Assembly (NCBI RefSeq): GCF_000024025.1
Contig: NC_013131.1
Location: forward strand, 2,046,001 to 2,110,000
Length of the DNA stretch: 64,000 bases
Reading direction: 5' to 3'
Source of the DNA: Catenulispora acidiphila DSM 44928
GTDB taxonomy: Bacteria; Actinomycetota; Actinomycetes; Streptomycetales; Catenulisporaceae
This document shows, in pieces, positions 8,288-15,096 of the stretch. The stretch's first letter is position 1; the number at the start of each line of letters is the position of its first letter. The notes under the pieces are model-generated. The model was given only the letters and a program-made list of their open reading frames with translations, made no database searches and was not told the DNA's origin. Position numbers and translations under genes: made by a program.

Positions 8288-10087
8288 ATGTCCCCTTCGG
8301 CCCGCAATCTCCGTGCCGAGACCGGCGCGGCTTCCGAATCCTGGCGCAAGGCGGCGCGCGCGCTGCTGGCGAAGTGCGTCGGCGAGTTCTGCTACGAGGG
8401 ATTGCTCGCCCCCGATCCCGATCCCGAAGCCGAGAGCGCCGACCACTACCGCCTGGACCTGGACCAGGGTGTCTGCTACCGGTTCCGCGCGGACCGCGGC
8501 GACTACGGCTCCTGGTTCGTCGACCCCGAGTCCCTGCGCCGCTCCGAGCGCGGCGCGGACAGCACGCCGCACGACCCGCTGCTGTTCGTCCGCGACGCCC
8601 AGGGCCGCCTGGAGCTGCCCGGCGACACCGCCGGCCACCTGGTGCGCGAGCTGGCGGCGACGCTGGCGGCGGACGTGTGCCTGGCGCGCTCTGCGCTCAC
8701 CGCGGCCGAGCTCGCCGACCTGTCCTACGCCGAGCTCGAGGGCCACATGACCGGCCACCCCTGGATCGTGTTCAACAAGGGGCGGTTCGGCTTCTCGGCT
8801 TCCGACGCCCTGCGCTACACCCCCGAAGCCCGGCACCACATGCGCCTGCCCTGGATCGCGGTGGACCAGGACCTCGCGGAGTTCAACGCGGTCCGGAACC
8901 TGACCTCGCAGCGCCTGTACACCACCGAGCTGGACTCCAACACCCGCATCCGCTTCGGCTCCGAGCTGGTCCGCAACGGCTTCAACCCGGCGCGCTACTG
9001 GTGGCTGCCGGTCCACCCCTGGCAGTGGGACGAGATGATCCAGCCCTTGTACGGCGCCGAAGTGGCCGCCGGGCTGATCGTCCCGCTGGGGTACGCCGAC
9101 GACGAATACCTGCCGCAGCAGTCGATCCGGACGTTCTCCAACATCACGCATCCCCAGCGCCACCACGTGAAGCTGCCGCTGTCGGTGCTGAACACGATGG
9201 TCTGGCGCGGGCTGCCGACCGAGCGCACCGTGGCGGCGCCGGCGGTGACCTCCTGGCTGCTGGACATCGCCGACGCGGACCCGTTCCTGAACGACGAGTG
9301 CCGCGTGATCCTGCTCGGCGAGGTGGCCTCGGTGGCGGTGCGCCACCCGGTGCTGGACCAGATGCCGGACGCGCCGTATCAGTACCGCGAGCTGCTCGGC
9401 GCGATCTGGCGCCAGCCGCTGCCGCCGCGCCTGGAGCCGGGGGAGCGGGCCCGCACGATGGCCTCGCTGCTGCACACCGACAGCGAGGGGCGCCCGCTGG
9501 TGGTGGAGCTGGTCAAGCGCTCTGGGCTCGACGGCGCGGACTGGCTGGACAAGCTGTTCGCCGCGGTCCTGCCGCCGCTGCTGCACTTCCTCTACAAGTA
9601 CGGCATCGTCTTCTCCCCGCACGGGGAGAACGCGGTGCTGGTCAACGACGAGCGGGAGTGGCCGAGCCGGCTGGCCGTGAAGGACTTCGTCGACGACGTG
9701 AACATCTCCGCCAAGGACCTCCCCGAACTGGCGGAGATCCCCGCCGAGGTCTCAGCGGTCATGCTCCGCGAGATGCCGGACTATTTGTGCCAGTTCATCC
9801 ACGCGGGACTGTTCGTCGGCCATTTCCGCTACCTGTCGCGGATCGCCGAGCAGCACCTGGGCGTCGACCCGCGGCTGTTCTGGGGTCTGGTCGCCGACCG
9901 GATCCTGGACTACCAGGCCACCTTCCCCGAGCTCGCCGACCGCTTCGAGGCCTTCGACCTGTTCACCCAGCGGATCGACCGGCTGTGCCTGAACCGGAAC
10001 CGGCTGCTGCTGGACGGATACCGCGACCGCGCGGAGCGGCCGCACGTCGAGGCGTACGGAACGGTGGCCAATCCGCTGAGTCTGTAG
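8288..10087 (+). CDS. IucA/IucC siderophore synthetase 2 (RhbF/IucC-like)
   Basis: The second NIS synthetase of the operon, 599 residues, predicted to attach the second hydroxamate arm to the citrate monoamide. It shows GHPWIVFNKGRFGFSASD (156-173), PVHPWQWDEM (241-250), LPQQSIRTFSN and SPHGENAVLV. It differs clearly from synthetase 1 (GHPWIVFNKGR instead of GHPFHPAPKAR), as expected for the two functional classes needed to build a symmetric citrate siderophore. The ATG is 2 bases after the upstream stop. This is the last gene of the operon; no exporter or receptor gene follows, so transport must be encoded elsewhere. Confidence 0.92.
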   Translation: MSPSARNLRAETGAASESWRKAARALLAKCVGEFCYEGLLAPDPDPEAESADHYRLDLDQGVCYRFRADRGDYGSWFVDPESLRRSERGADSTPHDPLLFVRDAQGRLELPGDTAGHLVRELAATLAADVCLARSALTAAELADLSYAELEGHMTGHPWIVFNKGRFGFSASDALRYTPEARHHMRLPWIAVDQDLAEFNAVRNLTSQRLYTTELDSNTRIRFGSELVRNGFNPARYWWLPVHPWQWDEMIQPLYGAEVAAGLIVPLGYADDEYLPQQSIRTFSNITHPQRHHVKLPLSVLNTMVWRGLPTERTVAAPAVTSWLLDIADADPFLNDECRVILLGEVASVAVRHPVLDQMPDAPYQYRELLGAIWRQPLPPRLEPGERARTMASLLHTDSEGRPLVVELVKRSGLDGADWLDKLFAAVLPPLLHFLYKYGIVFSPHGENAVLVNDEREWPSRLAVKDFVDDVNISAKDLPELAEIPAEVSAVMLREMPDYLCQFIHAGLFVGHFRYLSRIAEQHLGVDPRLFWGLVADRILDYQATFPELADRFEAFDLFTQRIDRLCLNRNRLLLDGYRDRAERPHVEAYGTVANPLSL

Positions 10088-10134
10088 GGCTTCGGGTCCA
10101 TCGTGTCGGCCCCGCCAAGTACTCTGGTGCGACC

Positions 10135-12255
10135 ATGCCGAACTCTGGCGGGGCCACCCCCGAGACTCCCACAGACGACCTGACGCCCCTGCTCGACGCG
10201 GCAGTGGAGGCGTTGGGCGGACAGACGCGCCCGGGCCAGATCGCGATGGCCAAGGCCGTCGCGGCCAGCCTTGACGACCGGGTGCACCTGCTGGTGCAGG
10301 CCGGCACCGGAACCGGCAAGTCGCTGGCGTACCTGGTCCCGGCCCTGGCGCACCACAAGCGCGTGATCGTGGCCACGGCGACCCTGGCGTTGCAGCGCCA
10401 GCTGGTCGCGCACGACCTGCCGCGGCTGGCCGCGGCGATAACGCCGCTGATCAAGCGCGAGCCGGCGTTCGCGCTGCTCAAGGGGCGCAACAACTACGTC
10501 TGCCTGAACAAGGTCGAGGGCGGCGCCGCCGAGGACCCCGGGCAGGACGTGCTCTTCGACCCGCTCGCGGTCGGCAAGCTCGGCGCCGAGGTGCTGCGGG
10601 TCCGGGAATGGGTCGAGGAGACCGAGTCCGGGGACCGCGACGACCTCTCGCCGGGCGTGTCGGACCGGGCGTGGGCGCAGGTGTCGGTCTCGGCGCGGGA
10701 GTGCCTGGGATCCAAGTGCCAGTTCTTCGAGGACTGCTTCGCCGAGCAGGCCAAGGAGCTGGCGCGCTCGGCGGACGTGGTCGTCACCAACCACGCGCTG
10801 CTGGCCATCGCGGCCATGGACGGGGATGTGCAGGTGCTGCCCGAGCACGACGCCGTCATCGTCGACGAGGCGCACGAGCTGGTGAACCGCGTGACCTCGG
10901 CGGCGACCGGCGAGCTGACCAAGACCGCGGTCGAGCGCGCGCACCACCGCACCGACAAGTTCGTGAAGGAGGCGACGGCCGCGAACCTGGCCGTGGCGAC
11001 CCTGGACTTCACCGAGGCGCTGGAGAACACCCCCGAGGGCCGCTTCCAGCGCGGGCTGCCCGAGGAACTGGGCATGGCGCTGGTCGCGCTGCGCGACGCC
11101 AGCCGCTCGGCGTTGACCGAGCTGTCCAAGAACAAGGGCGGCGACCTGGACATGGACGGCGCCCGGAAGCAGGCGCGGGCCGCGACCGAGGCGGTGCACC
11201 AGGTCGCCGAGCGCGTGCTGGAAGGCGCCGAGCAGGACGTGGTCTGGCTGGAGCGCAGCGAGTTCAAGGGGATCAAGAACTCCACCCTCAAGATCGCCCC
11301 GCTCGGCATCGAGAACCTGTTGCGCTACAAGATGTTCGCGCGCACGCCGGTGGTGCTCACCTCGGCGACGCTGAAGCTCGGCGGCGACTTCACCGGCGTG
11401 GCCGGCAGCGTCGGGCTCCACGGCACCGAACGCGTCGAGCTGGACTTCAAGCCCGAGCTGCCCGAGGAGATCTACGACGCCGCGGTGAAGCTGCTGCGCG
11501 AGGGCGACAGCGACGGCGAGGAGTTCCTGGACACGGTCCAGAACCTGCCGCAGTACTGGCGCGCCCTGGACGTCGGCTCGCCGTTCGACTACCCGAAGCA
11601 GGGAATCCTTTACGTCGCGCGGCATCTGGACCCGCCGGGCCGCGACGGCATCCGCGACGATCAGCTGGACATGCTCGCCGACCTGATGGACAACGCCGGC
11701 GGCCGGACGCTCGGACTGTTCAGCTCGATGCGCGCGGCGCAGACCGCGGCGGAGAAGCTGCGCACGAAGATCGACCTGCCGATCCTGTGCCAGGGCGAGG
11801 ATTCGCTGGCCGAACTGCTCCGCAAGTTCGCCGAGGACCCCGAGACCTGCCTGTTCGGCACGCTGTCGCTGTGGCAGGGCGTGAACGTCCCCGGCGCCTC
11901 GCTGCAGCTGGTGGTGATCGACCGCATCCCGTTCCCGCGTCCGGACGACCCGGTCTCCGCGGCGCGCACCGAGGCGGTGGGACGCAGCGGCGGCAACGGC
12001 TTCATGGCGGTCTCCGCCTCGCACGCCGCACTGCTGCTGGCGCAGGGCGCGGGCCGGCTGATCCGGGCGATCGACGACAAGGGCGTCGTCGCGGTGCTGG
12101 ACTCGCGGCTGGCGACCAAGCCCTACGGCAGTTTCCTGCGCGCGTCGATGCCGGCGTTCTGGCAGACCGACGACACCGAGCGGGTGCTGAAGTCGCTGCG
12201 GGCGATCGACGCGATGGCGAAGACGGCCGAGGAAAGCCTGGCCGAGCAGAACTGA
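10135..12255 (+). CDS. DinG/XPD-type ATP-dependent DNA helicase
   Basis: A superfamily 2 helicase of 706 residues, DinG/YoaA-like, that unwinds DNA 5'-3' in repair. The Walker A motif is QAGTGTGKS (55-63) and the Walker B/DEAH box VIVDEAHEL (241-249). Cysteines 123, 190, 195 and 201 have the spacing of the XPD-family 4Fe-4S cluster, with TNHALL just after them. The C-terminal part has SLWQGVNVPGASLQ and QGAGRLIR, the motif V/VI region. ATG 10135 is chosen because the protein starts just before the fold; the frame stays open far upstream only as a shadow of the siderophore genes. It lies 47 bases after the siderophore operon but is probably a separate function. No SOS box is visible here. Confidence 0.9.
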   Translation: MPNSGGATPETPTDDLTPLLDAAVEALGGQTRPGQIAMAKAVAASLDDRVHLLVQAGTGTGKSLAYLVPALAHHKRVIVATATLALQRQLVAHDLPRLAAAITPLIKREPAFALLKGRNNYVCLNKVEGGAAEDPGQDVLFDPLAVGKLGAEVLRVREWVEETESGDRDDLSPGVSDRAWAQVSVSARECLGSKCQFFEDCFAEQAKELARSADVVVTNHALLAIAAMDGDVQVLPEHDAVIVDEAHELVNRVTSAATGELTKTAVERAHHRTDKFVKEATAANLAVATLDFTEALENTPEGRFQRGLPEELGMALVALRDASRSALTELSKNKGGDLDMDGARKQARAATEAVHQVAERVLEGAEQDVVWLERSEFKGIKNSTLKIAPLGIENLLRYKMFARTPVVLTSATLKLGGDFTGVAGSVGLHGTERVELDFKPELPEEIYDAAVKLLREGDSDGEEFLDTVQNLPQYWRALDVGSPFDYPKQGILYVARHLDPPGRDGIRDDQLDMLADLMDNAGGRTLGLFSSMRAAQTAAEKLRTKIDLPILCQGEDSLAELLRKFAEDPETCLFGTLSLWQGVNVPGASLQLVVIDRIPFPRPDDPVSAARTEAVGRSGGNGFMAVSASHAALLLAQGAGRLIRAIDDKGVVAVLDSRLATKPYGSFLRASMPAFWQTDDTERVLKSLRAIDAMAKTAEESLAEQN

Positions 12256-12310
12256 ACTGGGCAGCATTGAGCCGAGCTGAACTCGGCCGAGGAACACCGA
12301 GCCGGACCGA

Positions 12311-12335
12311 GGCGGGCAGCTGTCGTCTGCCCGCC
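12311..12335. terminator. Bidirectional terminator between the helicase and lipoprotein genes
   Basis: GGCGGGCAG (12311-12319) and CTGCCCGCC (12327-12335) make a perfect 9-bp stem with a 7-base loop between two convergent genes, so it can serve both. Confidence 0.7.
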
Positions 12336-12349
12336 CCTCGGCCGCGGGC

Positions 12350-13117
12350 TCAGCTCTCCGGAGTGTTCGAGTACTGCAGCGCGTCGATCGCGCTGCTGGG
12401 GTTGGTCGTGTAAACGCCGAGCTTCGGACCGGACACGTTCGCCGTCATCGGCAGCTTGACGTCCTGGACGTCCTTGCCGCTGGTGTTCTTCGAGGGGTTC
12501 GCGGTCACTTCCAGGTAGTTGTAGCCCTGGGGGGTGTCCGGGACGGAGTTCGGGTTCACGTCGACCGCCGCGTAGAGCGTCGTGTTGGTCAGAATGGTCT
12601 GGAGCTTCGCGGTGCCGGGGGTGCCGCCGGGGACCAGCGGTCGCAGCTCGTCGGAGGGATCGGTCGGGCTCTTCACGATCCACACATAGGGGATCGGGTT
12701 GATCAGACAGGTGGGCCCGGTGTTCTTCACCGCGATGATGGCGATCGCGGGACTCTGCCCGTCGCCCTGCGCCAGCGAGGCGTTCAGCTGGGCGTTGGCG
12801 CAGGCGGGGTGGCTGACCGGCGGGGCGGACGCGGCGGTGGTCGCGCCGCCCGCGGCCGGGGCGCCGGTCGAGGGCGCGCCCGCGGCGCTGCTGGAGGCGC
12901 CGCCCGAGGGCGCGGAGACGCTGGAGGAGGCAGAGCCCGGCGCGGACGGCAGGGACGTCGTCGACGTGCTGGGAGCGCCCGGAGCGCCCAGAGTACTCGA
13001 GGAACCGGCTGCCGGGCCCGCCGCGGCGGACTTGGCCGGGTTCGAGGAGCACCCGGTGGCGGCGACCGCCACGAGGACGCCGCCGGCCAGGAGTGCGATG
13101 CTGTTCAGTCGATTCAT
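12350..13117 (-). CDS. Secreted lipoprotein with a DUF4232-like domain
   Basis: A predicted lipoprotein of 255 residues. The N-terminus has Arg3, a hydrophobic stretch and a lipobox-type VAATGC with lipidation Cys23. Residues 24-100 are a Ser/Ala/Pro-rich linker, as is usual between membrane and folded domain. The remainder has paired cysteines (near CANAQLN and GPTCLINPIPYVWI) and an all-beta look resembling DUF4232, but the match is by eye only and the function is unknown. It converges with the helicase gene and is followed upstream, on the same strand, by lexA. Confidence 0.75.
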   Translation of the reverse strand: MNRLNSIALLAGGVLVAVAATGCSSNPAKSAAAGPAAGSSSTLGAPGAPSTSTTSLPSAPGSASSSVSAPSGGASSSAAGAPSTGAPAAGGATTAASAPPVSHPACANAQLNASLAQGDGQSPAIAIIAVKNTGPTCLINPIPYVWIVKSPTDPSDELRPLVPGGTPGTAKLQTILTNTTLYAAVDVNPNSVPDTPQGYNYLEVTANPSKNTSGKDVQDVKLPMTANVSGPKLGVYTTNPSSAIDALQYSNTPES

Positions 13118-13268
13118 GCCAAGGTGACGTGCGTCGGCCTCAGCAGGTTGCTGACAACCCTAAAACGTTGAGGAAGCGCTCTGACCTGCTCGGCGCCGCC
13201 GTCGACCCGATCGCCTCACCCGCGAGGGCGACGACGGCGACGGCGGCGCCGAGCCGGTGCGGAGGTCC

Positions 13269-13955
13269 TCAGAGCCGCCGCAGGACCGTCACGACCCGGC
13301 CCAGGATGACCGCGTCGTTGCCCGGGATCGGCTCGTAGGCGGCGTTGCGCGGCATCAGCCACACCGCGTTCGCCTCCTTCTTCAGCTCCTTGACGGTCGC
13401 CTCGCCGTCGATCATCGCGGCCACGAACTCGCCGTTCTCGGCCTGCTTCTGCTGGCGGATGACGACCACGTCGCCGTCGCAGATCGCGGCCTCGATCATC
13501 GAGTCGCCGACCACCCGCAGCGCGAAGAACTCGCCCTCGCCGACCATCTGCTTGGGGATCGGGATCAGTTCCTCGACGCGCTCCTCGGCCAGGATCGGCC
13601 CGCCGGCGGCGATCCGGCCGACCAGGGGCACGTACGCGGGCTCGGGCTCGGAGCCGTTGGCGGCGCGCCCGGCGTTCTCGGCACCGCGCACGATGTAGGC
13701 GCGCGGGCGGTTGGCGTCGCGGTGCAGGAAGCCCTTGCTCTCCAGGGTGACCAGCTGGTGCCGGACGCTCGAGGTGGACTGCAGGCCGACGGCCTCGCCG
13801 ATCTCGCGCATCGACGGCGGGTAGCCCCGGCGCCGGACCGAGTCGCGGATGACGTTCAGGACCGCGGTCTGGCGTTCGGTCAGGCGCGGGGACGGCACAT
13901 GTCCGTCATGCGCGGCCTCTCGATTGTCGGTCGGGGTAGTGCTCCGGACGGCCAT
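13269..13955 (-). CDS. lexA: LexA repressor
   Basis: The SOS repressor, 228 residues. The winged helix-turn-helix domain covers 25-90 ([30 protein letters not shown]). The self-cleavage site is Ala117-Gly118 in GRIAAGGP, and the catalytic dyad is Ser152 (GDSM) and Lys189 (ATVKEL). ATG 13955 is chosen because it sits 69 residues before the HTH tyrosine-proline segment, as in other actinobacterial LexA; the frame runs 61 codons further upstream without homology-like sequence and across the SOS box. A perfect SOS box about 97 bp upstream implies autoregulation. It is divergent from nrdR. Confidence 0.96.
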   Translation of the reverse strand: MAVRSTTPTDNREAAHDGHVPSPRLTERQTAVLNVIRDSVRRRGYPPSMREIGEAVGLQSTSSVRHQLVTLESKGFLHRDANRPRAYIVRGAENAGRAANGSEPEPAYVPLVGRIAAGGPILAEERVEELIPIPKQMVGEGEFFALRVVGDSMIEAAICDGDVVVIRQQKQAENGEFVAAMIDGEATVKELKKEANAVWLMPRNAAYEPIPGNDAVILGRVVTVLRRL

Positions 13956-14051
13956 GGCTTGCGGCTCCTTCGCCAGTGAGCTGGGCGGTGGCAGGGGATG
14001 TGAAAGTTTGTTCGCTTGGATCAACCGTAGCGGGTGCCACCCCCACAGTGA

Positions 14052-14065
14052 CGAACGGCTGTTCG
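14052..14065. promoter_or_regulatory. LexA-binding SOS box
   Basis: CGAACGGCTGTTCG is a perfect match to the actinobacterial SOS consensus CGAAC-N4-GTTCG. It lies in the 527-bp divergent region between lexA and nrdR, nearer lexA, so lexA itself is the likely target. Confidence 0.92.
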
Positions 14066-14355
14066 ACAACCCGTGAGGGGAGCGGGCGTACGGAATGTCT
14101 AACGCGGCACCGGCGGGAAGGTAACGGCCTGTTTCCATAACTCTGTTCGGCGGACCGCGCGCGGACTCCCGCCGGACCTGCCCGGCGCGTTGGTCCGGTT
14201 GGGCGAAACCCCTGAGAATCTTGGGGATTCGAACAGGGCTCCGGGCTTGCCCCTGTAGCTGGGGCGATCGCGAACAGTAGTCCCACGAACCTCGCGCACC
14301 CCTTACGCGACACGCCGATCCGGGTTGCGAGCGATGGGGCGAAGTGGCTAACGTA

Positions 14356-14404
14356 CCCCTACATCTTGTGATTGGAATAGCGTCAACGCTCCATAAGTTG
14401 TGGT
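14356..14404. promoter_or_regulatory. Candidate pair of NrdR boxes upstream of nrdRJ
   Basis: Two related 16-bp segments, CCCCTACATCTTGTGA (14356-14371) and CTCCATAAGTTGTGGT (14389-14404), share a TTGTG core. The cores are 32 bp apart, about three helical turns. NrdR boxes are known to be paired at whole-turn spacing upstream of nrd genes in Streptomyces. The match to consensus is judged by eye and is imperfect. Confidence 0.45.
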
Positions 14405-14482
14405 TAGTACACCACAGCGGAGGGTGACGCCATCCCGTCGCGCTCGGGAGAAGTCACGCTGTGAGAAGGAGGCCGGAGAACC

Positions 14483-14938
14483 GTGCACTGTCCCTTCTGC
14501 AAGCATGACGACAGCCGGGTCGTGGACTCCCGCAGCTCCGAGGACGGCACCTCGATCCGCCGCCGCCGTCAGTGCCCCGAGTGCGGGCGCCGCTTCACCA
14601 CGGTGGAGAGCGCCCAACTCCTGGTGGTGAAGCGCTCCGGGGCGACCGAGCCGTTCAGCCGCGACAAAGTCGTCGGCGGCGTGCGCAAGGCGTGTCAGGG
14701 CCGACCGGTGACCGAGGGCCAGTTGGCCGTGCTCGCCCAGCGGGTGGAGGACGTGCTGCGGGCCGCAGGGTCGGCGGAGATCGCCGCCCACGAGGTCGGG
14801 CTGGCGATACTCGTCCCGCTCCGGGAGCTCGACGAGGTCGCCTACCTGCGCTTCGCTTCGGTGTACCGGGCCTTTGAGTCCTTGGAGGACTTCGAGGCCG
14901 AGATTTTGATGTTGCGCGCGGAGCGCGAACGGGCCTGA
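14483..14938 (+). CDS. nrdR: Transcriptional repressor NrdR
   Basis: The regulator of ribonucleotide reductase genes, 151 residues, the normal length. A zinc ribbon is formed by Cys3, Cys6, Cys31 and Cys34 (HCPFC and QCPECGRRF), followed by an ATP-cone domain from about 46 to 136 ([20 protein letters not shown]). The ATP cone senses ATP/dATP. The GTG start has AAGGAGG at 14466-14472, 10 bases upstream. It is directly upstream of nrdJ, with a 158-bp gap holding a hairpin; co-transcription, as in Streptomyces, is likely. Confidence 0.96.
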   Translation: MHCPFCKHDDSRVVDSRSSEDGTSIRRRRQCPECGRRFTTVESAQLLVVKRSGATEPFSRDKVVGGVRKACQGRPVTEGQLAVLAQRVEDVLRAAGSAEIAAHEVGLAILVPLRELDEVAYLRFASVYRAFESLEDFEAEILMLRAERERA

Positions 14939-14951
14939 CCGCCCCCCAAGA

Positions 14952-14969
14952 CCCGCCGGGACCGGCGGG
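14952..14969 (+). terminator. Short hairpin between nrdR and nrdJ
   Basis: CCCGCCGG and CCGGCGGG are perfect complements almost back to back (7-bp stem with a 4-base loop). It could weaken read-through into nrdJ or stabilise the nrdR end. I see no T-run and no riboswitch-like structure. Confidence 0.4.
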
Positions 14970-15096
14970 GACATGATGAAGACTTTCGCAGAGCTCCTCA
15001 CCTGGGGCCCGGCGATCCAGAGCTTGCTCAATCCCGTAGACGGCGAACCGTCTCGGGGTGTCGGAATGGTTTCCCAGGACGGGAGAGGGAAGAAGA

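Noticed and set aside
8212-10134. Upstream extension of the DinG-type helicase
   Set aside because: It overlaps the monooxygenase and second synthetase genes out of frame and has no domain character.
10081-10134. Helicase gene as a seventh member of the siderophore operon
   Set aside because: The gap is short, but the function is DNA repair and there is no coupling overlap like that between the six siderophore genes.
14939-15096. Possible cobalamin riboswitch before nrdJ
   Set aside because: The gap has only 158 bp, and I could not find a B12-box-like segment or the expected set of stems. Only a short hairpin is visible.
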